Positions 25,252-33,412 of a DNA stretch of 38,323 nt are shown in pieces. Positions within the stretch are counted from its first letter, which is position 1, and every line of letters begins with the position of its first letter. The notes beneath the pieces were generated by a model. That model was not told the DNA's origin. It was given only the letters and a program-made list of their open reading frames with translations, and did no database searches. The stretch lies in assembly GCF_025960985.1 (NCBI RefSeq), contig NZ_JAOQMX010000044.1, positions 1-38,323 on the forward strand, in the 5' to 3' direction. Both the position numbers and the translations under genes were made by a program. The DNA comes from Flavobacterium psychraerolatum. Its GTDB lineage: Bacteria > Bacteroidota > Bacteroidia > Flavobacteriales > Flavobacteriaceae.

Positions 25252-27813
25252 TTATTTTCCTTTTGGATAAACACGGTAAGGCTTTGCGTTACCTGGAGGT
25301 ATAATTTTGATGGATTCTATGTCCATTTCTGATGGCAGTATGAAGGCATTTAAAATTACTTCTTTGCCATACTCTGGTGGAATTGGAATTTTTATAGCCA
25401 AAGTTTGGAATTCAGTATTTTCTTTTTTCACTACGTAGGTGTCAATTTCGTTTCCTAACATTGTTAACTTCAAAGTAGCTTCGTTTGTTTTTAACTTCAT
25501 ATTAACTTCAGCATCCCAAGTATTGACATAAAAACCAGGATCTGTAAAAGTCATTTTAAATTCTATTCCAGAATCCTCTTTTTTCGATTTAGGATTTGCA
25601 GTTTGCAAGAAGCTTTTGTCGTCATAAATAGCATCCCAATTTTTGAATCTATTAGGATCTTTTGCATTAAAATAGGCCGATTTATTGTCCACATTTACTT
25701 CTGGCACCACACCAGCTTTTAATGTTACTTTTCCTTTAGCTAAAATCTTTTCAGAAGAATTACCCACCATGATTTCAAATTTCCCATCGTTTACTTCAAA
25801 GCGTTTGTTGTCTACATTGTAATAATTGAAGGCTGCATAGGGTACATTTAAAGTTACATTTTTAGTTTCTCCCGCTTTAAGATGGATTCTCTCAAATCCT
25901 TTTAAAGATTTTAATGGTGCTAGTTTATTTTTACTTAAATCTCTGATATACAATTGTACGACTTCATCACCATCAATTTTCCCAGAATTGGTTACGTTTA
26001 CAGTAACAGCAACGCTTTCATTGACAGCTAAAGTTGTTTTATCTAATTTTAGATTTTTAATATCAAAAGACGTATAACTCAAACCATAACCAAATGGGTA
26101 TAAAGGTTTGTTTTTGAAAAACATGTAGGTACGTCCTTTTCTAAGGTCATAATCGTGTATGTTTGGCAAATCATTATCCGACTCATACCAAGTCGAGTTT
26201 AATTTTCCGCCTGGATTGTATTTTCCCCAAAGTACATTGGCAATTGCAGTTCCTTGCTCTTGACCGTTTGGCCACGCACAAATTATTCCAGGAACCTCTT
26301 TCTGAGAAGGACCAATCGTGGTAGCACCACTCGGAATCAAAACAACAACTGTATTTTTGTTTACTTTCAAAACGGCTTCAATCAATCTTTGTTGCGCACC
26401 AGGTAATGCCAAGGTTGAACGGTCTGTATTTTCGGTAGATGTTTTTTCGTCGTTTCCAACAAAAATTATAGCAACCTCAGATTTTTTGGCCGCTTCAACT
26501 GCTTCTTTAATTTTTGCTTCATCAAATGGTTCAATAATCCCACAACCTTCAGCATAATTAATTTGTGCAGTAGTGCTATTTTTTATTCCAGCCAATGGAC
26601 TGATTTTACTTTTAGGAAATCCAGAATAAATTCCCAACCAAGCTTGATTTGCGAAGGGTCCTAAAACTGCAATTGATTTTACATCCTTTTTAAGTGGTAA
26701 AATATTGTCATTTTTTAATAAAACAATGGCTTGCTCTGCTGCTTTGAGTGCCAATTTTTTATGCGTGTCGCTTTCTAAAACAGATTGCGGTATTTTTGAA
26801 TATGGATTTAGTTCTGGTTTATCAAAATCACCGGTTAAAAAACGCATTCTCAAAAGTCGAGCAACCGAAACATCAAGTTCAGCCTCTGTAAGTAAACCTT
26901 GCTCAATTGCAGGTTTTAAATTTTGTACCATTAGTGATGCCTTAGGTCGAAAGCATTCCTGATCGGTACCCGATTTTATAGATAAAGCGGAAGCCTCAGG
27001 AAATGATTTAACATATTTCTGATTGTTGAACATACCCGAAGCTGCGTTCCAATCGGCGACAACATAGCCTTTAAAGCCCCATTCATTTCTTAAAACATCA
27101 GTTAATAACCATTTGCTTCCAGAACTAGGAACTCCATTCAACCCATTTAGAGCCGACATAATTCCACCAGCTTCTTCATCGGCAATACAGGTTTTATAGG
27201 CAGGCATATAGAATTCTCTCAAATCTTTTTCGCTGATATTAGATTGAATACGCTCTCTGTTTTTCTCAACATTATTTGCAATAAAGTGTTTGACCGTAGT
27301 TACTGTTTTAAGGTATTTTTTGTCATTTCCTTGCATTCCTCTAATGTACATTCGAGCCATTTCGGACATTAAAAACGGATCTTCGCTATAACATTCTTCG
27401 TTGCGTCCCCATCTAGGATCTCTTCCTAAATTTACCGTTGGCGAAAACATCATCACTTCTTTCTGTCCATTGTTTTTTAAGGCACGTGCTTCGTTTGAAA
27501 TAGCCGTAGCCACATCAAACATCAAGTTTGGATTCCAAGTGGCCCCCATGGCAATGTTTTGCGGAAAAGAGGTGCAATTCCATGCAATAACACCGTGCAA
27601 TGCTTCGCCATACCAGATGTAAGCAGGGATGCCCAATCGTTCTATGGCAGGAATATCAGAACTGCATTGACTAATTTTTTCTTCAAGAGTCATCTTGGAT
27701 AGTAAATCTTTCACTCTATCTTCAGTAGGAGCATTTGGATTTTTCCAAGTTTGCGCATTGCTTCCAGCTGAAAAGAGGAAAAGCGCAACAATAATTTTGC
27801 TTAGTTGATTCAT
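25252..27813 (-). CDS. GH3 beta-glycosidase (853 aa) with C-terminal module
   Basis: A secreted exo-beta-glycosidase. The signal peptide is at residues 1-20 (GSNA-Q). The GH3 N-terminal TIM-barrel domain shows GRDPRWGRNEECYSEDP and VKHFIANNVE, with the nucleophile D254 in GYVVADWNA. It is followed by the GH3 C-terminal alpha/beta sandwich (about 370-590; FVGNDEKTSTENTDRSTLALPG) and a fibronectin-III-like domain (about 600-710; GDEVVQLYIRDL). An extra ~140-residue beta-rich tail (about 715-853) may be a CBM6-like binding module. The nearest general relatives are beta-glucosidase/beta-xylosidase types. In this locus a beta-galactosidase or beta-xylosidase activity on the algal glycan is possible, but the sugar is not readable. 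It is divergent from regulator 2 at 28143. Confidence 0.85.
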   Translation of the reverse strand: MNQLSKIIVALFLFSAGSNAQTWKNPNAPTEDRVKDLLSKMTLEEKISQCSSDIPAIERLGIPAYIWYGEALHGVIAWNCTSFPQNIAMGATWNPNLMFDVATAISNEARALKNNGQKEVMMFSPTVNLGRDPRWGRNEECYSEDPFLMSEMARMYIRGMQGNDKKYLKTVTTVKHFIANNVEKNRERIQSNISEKDLREFYMPAYKTCIADEEAGGIMSALNGLNGVPSSGSKWLLTDVLRNEWGFKGYVVADWNAASGMFNNQKYVKSFPEASALSIKSGTDQECFRPKASLMVQNLKPAIEQGLLTEAELDVSVARLLRMRFLTGDFDKPELNPYSKIPQSVLESDTHKKLALKAAEQAIVLLKNDNILPLKKDVKSIAVLGPFANQAWLGIYSGFPKSKISPLAGIKNSTTAQINYAEGCGIIEPFDEAKIKEAVEAAKKSEVAIIFVGNDEKTSTENTDRSTLALPGAQQRLIEAVLKVNKNTVVVLIPSGATTIGPSQKEVPGIICAWPNGQEQGTAIANVLWGKYNPGGKLNSTWYESDNDLPNIHDYDLRKGRTYMFFKNKPLYPFGYGLSYTSFDIKNLKLDKTTLAVNESVAVTVNVTNSGKIDGDEVVQLYIRDLSKNKLAPLKSLKGFERIHLKAGETKNVTLNVPYAAFNYYNVDNKRFEVNDGKFEIMVGNSSEKILAKGKVTLKAGVVPEVNVDNKSAYFNAKDPNRFKNWDAIYDDKSFLQTANPKSKKEDSGIEFKMTFTDPGFYVNTWDAEVNMKLKTNEATLKLTMLGNEIDTYVVKKENTEFQTLAIKIPIPPEYGKEVILNAFILPSEMDIESIKIIPPGNAKPYRVYPKGK

Positions 27814-28142
27814 AATTTATTTATGTGATTTTTTGATTGGTTTGTAATTTAGTCCGTTTAATTTGAAAGTTATTGCCTTTCAGATGCATTGCTAAATTGT
27901 AAACTGATTAGACTATAATAGTTGAAATTCATGGTTGGTATGTTTTAGTTATTACAGTACAAGGATAGTCGTTCCATTTTGAATGAATATCATAAAACAA
28001 CTCAAAAACTGTTGCAATCACTGTAACTTTAACCGTTAAAATGATAGCTTAAATCATTAATAAACAAAGTGTTAACTCAAATAACAACAGACTTCAAGTT
28101 ATAGGCTTCCTTTCTTTCTAAAAAAACCTTATTTTTGACCTT
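27814..28142. other. Divergent GH3/regulator-2 spacer (329 bp)
   Basis: No coding frame or RNA gene is seen here. It must hold the promoters of GH3 (-) and regulator 2 (+). The only distinct feature is the operator-like palindrome at 28022-28040. A TATTTTTG match to the -7 consensus at 28130-28137 lies too close to the start codon to be convincing. Confidence 0.5.
28022..28040. promoter_or_regulatory. Operator-like palindrome, GH3/regulator-2 spacer
   Basis: TGTAACTTTAACCGTTAAA contains the odd palindrome TTTAAC-C-GTTAAA (28028-28040). Its 14-mer AACTTTAACCGTTA (28025-28038) recurs on the minus strand at 24029-24016 in the other regulator's promoter, and both are followed by TAGCT on the same strand. 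It is 103 bases upstream of regulator 2 and 209 bases upstream of GH3. Confidence 0.6.
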
Positions 28143-29318
28143 ATGATGTCCGAAAAAGAAAAAACAGCTATACAAGATGCCTTGGAGAGAATAGGAAAAC
28201 ATTCTTTGTTTGCTAATTCTTCCGTGTACACAAGGCTTTTGAATTATTTGGTCGAAAAAGCACTTATTAACGAAGATGTAAAAGAGTTTACTATCGGTTT
28301 GGACCTTTTTTCGAAAAATTATAGTCTTGACAAAAATGATGGTACAGTTCGCTCGTATGTATATAATTTGCGAAAAAAATTAGATGAATTTTATTCGAAA
28401 GAAGGTGCTGATGAACCCATTATTTTCAAAATAAACAAAGGACAGTACAATCTAAATTTCATTAGTCAAGAAACATTTTCGAAACAAAAAAAGACAACTA
28501 AAGCTACTGTTACCATTCCGCTTCAATACCTCAAACTGGTCGGATTTTCAATAATTATAATTGGAATAATAATAGGAGCAGGATTTTATTTCGCTAACAA
28601 ACCCGCGGCTCTTTGGAAGTCTTATTTTGACTCGAATGCAAAAAACTTAGTGGTAGTTTCAGATCAATATGTAGTGCATGAAAAACTGAGTGACGGTAGG
28701 GTTCATGGTGTAATTTACGCCAATATCAATAACGGAAATGAGTTTGTTGATTACACAACTACAACACCTATCAATAACCTGCAAATGACGGATTATACAT
28801 TGATGTCCAAAATGGCGCCTTACTGTATTAAATCTATTGCAGACTGGTTTTCGGATTATAACAGTGATTTTGATCTAAAGCTAGAAAGTGAGCTCAATTA
28901 CGATGATATTACTCAAAACAACATCTTGTTTATTGGACAGTTTAAAACAATGAACATGTCTAAGACTTTTTTTTTGAAAGACAGTAAAGCTTTTAAAATA
29001 TTCAATGATGGTTTTGAATATAGCACCAACGGAAAGACCATTTTGTATGATACACAACAAGATAAAAACAGCAAAAAAGAATATGCTATGGTTTCGTGTA
29101 TTAGTTTGAGCAAAGGAAAAACGGCTCTGTATTTTGTGTCCAATAATGATATTGGTGTGATGGCTACGGTCAAGCAATTTACAGACAAAGAATATTTAGA
29201 TGATTTTCAAAAACAGTTGGGAAATAATGCCAAATATTTTAACGCCTTGTTCGAAGTTAGTGGATTGCAACGAACCGATGTAAGTTGCAAAATGGTAGCG
29301 CTAGAGATTTTGAATTGA
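28143..29318 (+). CDS. Membrane-anchored winged-helix-like regulator 2
   Basis: A 391-residue paralog of the regulator at 24061. The N-terminal domain (about 8-107) has RLLNYLVEKAL, VKEFTIGLDLFSKNY, GTVRSYVYNLRKKLDEFYSK and FKINKGQYNLNF, matching the acidobacterial TolB/TPR-associated winged-helix-like pattern even better than its sister. One transmembrane helix lies at about 131-151 (LVGFSIIIIGIIIGAGFYF). The external domain begins with AALWKSYFDSN, as in the paralog (DLWKSFLDNN), and ends with NNDIGVMATVKQF and YFNALFEVSGLQRTD. ATG codons at 28143 and 28146 are both possible starts. It is divergent from GH3 and carries the shared operator sequence upstream. The suggested job is control of GH3 and perhaps the nearby sulfatase/GH29 genes; the ligand is unknown. 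Confidence 0.65.
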   Translation: MMSEKEKTAIQDALERIGKHSLFANSSVYTRLLNYLVEKALINEDVKEFTIGLDLFSKNYSLDKNDGTVRSYVYNLRKKLDEFYSKEGADEPIIFKINKGQYNLNFISQETFSKQKKTTKATVTIPLQYLKLVGFSIIIIGIIIGAGFYFANKPAALWKSYFDSNAKNLVVVSDQYVVHEKLSDGRVHGVIYANINNGNEFVDYTTTTPINNLQMTDYTLMSKMAPYCIKSIADWFSDYNSDFDLKLESELNYDDITQNNILFIGQFKTMNMSKTFFLKDSKAFKIFNDGFEYSTNGKTILYDTQQDKNSKKEYAMVSCISLSKGKTALYFVSNNDIGVMATVKQFTDKEYLDDFQKQLGNNAKYFNALFEVSGLQRTDVSCKMVALEILN

Positions 29319-29411
29319 TTAGATTATACTTTAATCATAAACTGTATTTCTAGTTTTGGAGTTGGGCAAAATCTAATTTTATTAGTACTTATTGTAGAAA
29401 AACTGGAAGTA

Positions 29412-29472
29412 AATTGTTCTGCTGTAAGTTTCTATATAAAAACGTTATCAAGAAACTTACAGCCAGACAATT
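29412..29472. repeat. Long inverted repeat between converging genes
   Basis: Two 22-base arms (29412-29433 and 29451-29472) are complementary except for three central-outer bases. The inner 13 bp (GCTGTAAGTTTCT / AGAAACTTACAGC) are perfect, with a 17-nt loop. It lies between regulator 2 (+) and the sulfatase (-) stop codons. A bidirectional terminator is likely, but it lacks the T run seen at the other terminators in this window. Confidence 0.6.
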
Positions 29473-29500
29473 AATTATCTATTAAAAGAGGACAGACAGA

Positions 29501-30967
29501 TTATTCAATAATCAAAAGCTTTTGCTTTTTAGCTTTTTCGTATAAATCATCATATAGTTTTTTATACATTTCTAGTCGCTTTTTTTGGTAAGGACCTGCT
29601 TGCAAAAAGCTGTTTGATATATTGCCTTGGTTCCATTCGTTCCAGAGTTTTGCCATAGCTGCTTTATCATTTGGACTATCCTCTACAATGTTGGTCGATT
29701 CAAAAGGATCTTTTTTCATATCAAACAATTCGGGTTTGTTTTTATTACCACCCTCTAGTAGGTATTTTGTTTTTTCTGTACGTACAGCCCAAGCTTTTCC
29801 ATCGTCCATTCTCCAAAACAAAGCGTCATGTGGTGATCCTTTTTTGGCTCCAGTTAAATAGGGAATCAAATTGGTTCCTTCTAGTTTTTCGCCTGAGGTA
29901 TCTCCATTTCCTAGCGCTACTGCTGTAGCTGCAATGTCTAGTGACGAAACTAATCCGTCAAAAACTCCTTTCTTTAAATTTCCGTTAGGCCAATGAACAA
30001 AAAAGGGTACATGTGATCCTCCTTCGTGTGTGTCGCCTTTTCCTCCAAGGAATGGAAAATTGCTAGTATAGTTATGTCCTTTCTGTTGTGGCCCTCCATT
30101 GTCTGAAAGGAAGAAAATTAAGGTGTTGTCATATTTACCAGAATCTTTCAACGCTTTTATAAGCATTCCTACACCTTCATCCATTTTATCAATCATGGCA
30201 GCGTACGTTCTGCGTTGTGGATTTTCGATGTTTTTATACTTTTCAATAGTTTCTTTAGGTGCTTCTAGAGGCATATGTGGCGCATTATAAGCCATATACA
30301 AACAGAATGGTTTTTTGCTATCACCAATAAATTTTGCAGCGTCTTTACTTAGTGCTGTTGTAAGATATTCAGTGAATTCTCCAGCTTTATCATTACGTGT
30401 TAAAGGATGGTAACTGCCCTCATTGGCGCTATACGCAGGTTCTCCCGTTTTTTTAGACACTAATGGCGCAACGGTTTTTACATTTTCAGGAAAGTAGGAG
30501 TGACCGCCTGCCAAAAATCCGTAGAAATAATCAAACCCTCGATTGTTTGGATGAAAAGGTTCTGAACCTCCCATATGCCATTTTCCTATTATTCCCGTAG
30601 TGTAACCCGATTTTTTGAGTCGGTTGGCAAAGGTTTGTTCTGTAAGTGGCAATCCATTATACATGTCAAAAGGGGAGTTGGTCAAATTAATTTCCAATCC
30701 AAAACGGGCTTGGTAGCGTCCCGTAATTAAACCAGCACGAGAAGGTCCACAGTACGGATGTGTTACATAGCCATTTTTGAAAATTACACCATTCTTTGCC
30801 AATTGGTCTAAATTGGGCGTTTTTATTTCGGTAGAACCAGTAAATCCTACATCGCCATAACCCAAATCATCGGCTAAGATTACTAGGATATTCGGTTTTT
30901 CTTGTGCTGTTGTTTTGATGGTGGTTACCAATGCTAAACAAGCTAAAAAATAATGTATTTTTCTCAT
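29501..30967 (-). CDS. S1-family sulfatase (488 aa), secreted
   Basis: A formylglycine sulfatase with a signal peptide at 1-21 (IKTTA-Q). Metal-site D33-D34 are in VILADDLGYGD. The formylglycine cysteine is C73 in YCGPSRAGLITGRYQARFG. IIGKWHMGG and FFLSDNGGPQ give further canonical S1 sites. The length is typical of the compact S1 subfamilies; it resembles S1_19-type galactan/carrageenan sulfatases from memory, but the subfamily was not computed. It lies downstream of GH29 on the same strand with a 91-bp gap, so desulfation and removal of the L-sugar may be coordinated, for example opening L-galactose-6-sulfate to GH29. The exact sulfate position is unknown. Confidence 0.88.
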   Translation of the reverse strand: MRKIHYFLACLALVTTIKTTAQEKPNILVILADDLGYGDVGFTGSTEIKTPNLDQLAKNGVIFKNGYVTHPYCGPSRAGLITGRYQARFGLEINLTNSPFDMYNGLPLTEQTFANRLKKSGYTTGIIGKWHMGGSEPFHPNNRGFDYFYGFLAGGHSYFPENVKTVAPLVSKKTGEPAYSANEGSYHPLTRNDKAGEFTEYLTTALSKDAAKFIGDSKKPFCLYMAYNAPHMPLEAPKETIEKYKNIENPQRRTYAAMIDKMDEGVGMLIKALKDSGKYDNTLIFFLSDNGGPQQKGHNYTSNFPFLGGKGDTHEGGSHVPFFVHWPNGNLKKGVFDGLVSSLDIAATAVALGNGDTSGEKLEGTNLIPYLTGAKKGSPHDALFWRMDDGKAWAVRTEKTKYLLEGGNKNKPELFDMKKDPFESTNIVEDSPNDKAAMAKLWNEWNQGNISNSFLQAGPYQKKRLEMYKKLYDDLYEKAKKQKLLIIE

Positions 30968-31058
30968 TTTAGTTGAATTAAGGTATTTTTTATATTTTTA
31001 GACTTTAGTTAATGCTTTTGGTTTATTTTCGAAAATGAATTAGTTTAACATCCAGTAG

Positions 31059-32552
31059 TTATTTCTTGAATTTGATTTTAAATGCAAAAGCTTCTTCGCA
31101 AGGTTTGTTGCCTTTTACAGTGATTTTTAAACCTGATGCAGATTGGTTCCAGTCGAGCTTGTTTTTTCCACTTACAAAAGTTACCGATTCTACTTTTCGT
31201 TTTTCGTATTCATTGTTAGTAGCCAATGATTTGATGTTAAACACGCCATCTTTTGACCAACCCAAAGCTGTTGCATACAATACATCACCGTTTGTAGTGA
31301 AACGAATGTCTTCAAAACCTGCGTCTTTGTTGTTCTTTTCGGTATGGTTTCCTTTGTCTACTTTGGTTGGACCTTCACCATAAATTTTCCAAGGGCGAGT
31401 ATTAAAAATCACCTCGTCATTAACAGAAAGCCATTCTCCCATAGTAGCCAAAATTTTCTTGGCAGGATCTGGAATTGTTCCATCTGCTTTTGGGCCGATA
31501 TTTAATAATAAACAACCATTTTTACTCACTATATCAATTAATTCATCTAGTAGATAATCGGCTGTTTTGTACTCTTCATTGTCGATATATCCCCAAGATA
31601 TTTTACCAATAGAGGTATCTGTTTGCCAAGGATATTTGTTGATATTATCCATACGACCACGCTCCAAATCCAAAACAATTAAATCTTCAGGGAAAGATGG
31701 GTATTTCATGTTTTTGTCTTGAAAAACAACTTCTTTATTCCATTCTTCGCCTTTGTTGTAATAGTACGAAAGGATTTTTTTGTGTACGGGTTCAAAACCA
31801 GCGTCATCCAAACCATAATCAAACCAAAGCAAATCGGGTTTGTAGTTGTCAATGATATCGGTGGTTCTGTTCCACCAAAGGTTCAAATATTGTTTTGTTG
31901 GCGCAGCTCCTGGTTCAACAGGTTCCCCATATAAATCAAAATATCTAGGATCATTAGTATCCCATGTAGGGTCAATTTTAGAATAATACAAACGGTTGTA
32001 GGCAAAGTGAGAAGACATACCAAACTTTAATCCTTGTGTCCTACAAGCATCAGCTAGCATTTTCATCACGTCTTTTTTAGGTCCTGTTTCCACAACATTC
32101 CATCGTGTTACTTTAGAGTTGTACATGGCGTATCCATCATGGTGTTCTCCAACAGGAACTACATAACGTGCTCCCGATTTTTTGAACAACGCAATCCATT
32201 CTTCTGCATCAAATTTCTCTGCTTTGAACATCGGAATGAAGTCTTTGTATCCAAATTTTGATGGATCACCATAATGTTCTCTGTGGTAACTGTACGGATT
32301 CATACCTCCTTTATTCCACTTTTGATCGTAAATTCCTTTTGGATATTTTTCACTACTATAGGCAGGAACGGCGTAAGGTCCCCAATGTAGAAAAATTCCA
32401 AATTTGGCATCTTTAAACCATTCCGGTACTTTGTAACCTGCACGTATCGATTCCCAACTGTCGTCGTACTTCTTTTTGATTGTTTGCGGTTTGTTTTGAG
32501 CACCAATGTTGAGGCTTAGTGCTAAACAAAATACCAAGGCTTTTTTGTACAT
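31059..32552 (-). CDS. GH29 alpha-L-fucosidase / alpha-L-galactosidase (497 aa)
   Basis: A retaining exo-glycosidase of GH29 with a signal peptide at 1-18 (NIGA-Q). Diagnostic segments are KFGIFLHWGPYAVPAYSSE (50-68), VGEHHDGYAMY (135-145, substrate-binding His137-His138) and LLWFDYGLDD with the probable nucleophile D245. A C-terminal beta-sandwich begins near 385. General-acid identity varies across GH29 and is not assigned. Most GH29 members remove L-fucose, but L-galactose differs only at C6, and alpha-L-galactosidase activity has been reported in the family in porphyran context (from memory). With agar/porphyran neighbours and a sulfatase alongside, L-galactose is the more attractive substrate here; this is inference. 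Confidence 0.85.
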   Translation of the reverse strand: MYKKALVFCLALSLNIGAQNKPQTIKKKYDDSWESIRAGYKVPEWFKDAKFGIFLHWGPYAVPAYSSEKYPKGIYDQKWNKGGMNPYSYHREHYGDPSKFGYKDFIPMFKAEKFDAEEWIALFKKSGARYVVPVGEHHDGYAMYNSKVTRWNVVETGPKKDVMKMLADACRTQGLKFGMSSHFAYNRLYYSKIDPTWDTNDPRYFDLYGEPVEPGAAPTKQYLNLWWNRTTDIIDNYKPDLLWFDYGLDDAGFEPVHKKILSYYYNKGEEWNKEVVFQDKNMKYPSFPEDLIVLDLERGRMDNINKYPWQTDTSIGKISWGYIDNEEYKTADYLLDELIDIVSKNGCLLLNIGPKADGTIPDPAKKILATMGEWLSVNDEVIFNTRPWKIYGEGPTKVDKGNHTEKNNKDAGFEDIRFTTNGDVLYATALGWSKDGVFNIKSLATNNEYEKRKVESVTFVSGKNKLDWNQSASGLKITVKGNKPCEEAFAFKIKFKK

Positions 32553-32658
32553 ATTATTAATTTGAATTATTTGTTTTTGCTACATTATATAAACATCTTT
32601 CATTACAATTCCTATTAGGTTGTCGCTGTTTTGTAAAGGAATTGAATGTTTTTTAATA

Positions 32659-32886
32659 CTATTTTCCAGAAATATAAATGCGGCCTTCTATGAGTACTGT
32701 TACTCCTCCGGCTTGAGTGCAAGTGTCTACTACCGATTGAAAGGCTTTTGTATTGCTGGTTTTGTTATCTCCTTTGGTTCCAAAATCAAGAGCATCCCAA
32801 GTTTCTTTGGCTTCAAAGCTAAATAAGGTGATGATTGCAAATGCAATGGCGACTATCTTGAAAAAAGAGTTATTACTGTTTTTCAT
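32659..32886 (-). pseudogene. N-terminal remnant of a GH28-type polygalacturonase gene
   Basis: A 75-codon frame with a signal-peptide-like start (MKNSNNSFFKIVAIAFAIIT) followed by DFGTKGDNKTSNTKAFQ, VVDTCTQAGG and VTVLIEGRIYISGK. This is the standard beginning of GH28/pectate-lyase-superfamily proteins, which run to ~450 residues. It stops after ISGK. Restoring one A in the run near 32662 would continue as IVLKN, the expected next segment, but a further stop follows within about 40 bases and only ~100 bp remain before GH29. So the gene has a frameshift and has also lost its 3' end. It is probably non-functional. Confidence 0.7.
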
Positions 32887-33039
32887 ATTTATATATCACT
32901 TTTTAAAGGTGATCAGAATCAAAAAAGATTGTTATACAAAAATGAAGCTTATAAACTGCTTTGTGCTCTACAAATGTTTTAGATAGTATAACTAATGAGT
33001 TTTTTTTTAAATTAATTTAGAATTTTATAGCCAAACAAA

Positions 33040-33065
33040 AAAGGAGCATTTTTAGACGCTCCTTT
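33040..33065 (-). terminator. Terminator downstream of the small secreted protein gene
   Basis: An 8-bp stem AAAGGAGC / GCTCCTTT with a 10-nt loop, followed on the minus strand by TTTTGTTT. It lies 84 bases past the stop codon of the gene at 33149. The remaining spacer 32887-33148 shows no other gene. Confidence 0.7.
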
Positions 33066-33148
33066 ATAATTTTCACTAATTTTTATTTTTGCCAGTACGC
33101 ATCACATTCTTTCATTTTTTATTTACCAAGAACATTTTGTGTCTTTGG

Positions 33149-33352
33149 CTAATATTCTTTATTTATTTCTTGAATTTTAACTTTTTCTTCTTGAATTTTT
33201 TGCGTTCTTTCGGCTGCCATAGATTTTAATTGGTCTACTTGTTCAGTGGCTATATTCAATTCTTTGGCACCGTTCTCAAGACTTTTTTTCTCTTGTGCAT
33301 TCATTGCACTTGTACAAAGTGCCAAGGCAGCAATAACTAATAATTTTCTCAT
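33149..33352 (-). CDS. Small secreted helical protein (67 aa)
   Basis: A 67-residue protein with a signal peptide at 1-19 (CTSAMNA-Q) and a charged, alpha-helical rest (KKSLENGAKELNI, QLKSMAAERTQKIQEE) that may form a coiled coil. It resembles the small periplasmic Spy/CpxP-like or DUF4890-like proteins with MKKLLVIAALALFT-type starts that are frequent in flavobacteria, though it is shorter. It starts 60 bases after the lipoprotein sulfatase stop on the same strand and is followed by its own terminator, so it may be the last gene of that unit. Its role is unknown; a stress or envelope function is more likely than polysaccharide cleavage. Confidence 0.6.
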   Translation of the reverse strand: MRKLLVIAALALCTSAMNAQEKKSLENGAKELNIATEQVDQLKSMAAERTQKIQEEKVKIQEINKEY

Positions 33353-33412
33353 AGGTTTTGTGGTATTTGGATTAATTAATTTTGATTTTAAAATTCATCT
33401 CTTTATTTGAGA

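Noticed and set aside
28130..28137. TATTTTTG as -7 box of regulator 2
   Set aside because: It is only 5 bases before the start codon, which would make the transcript leaderless; no -33 element supports it.
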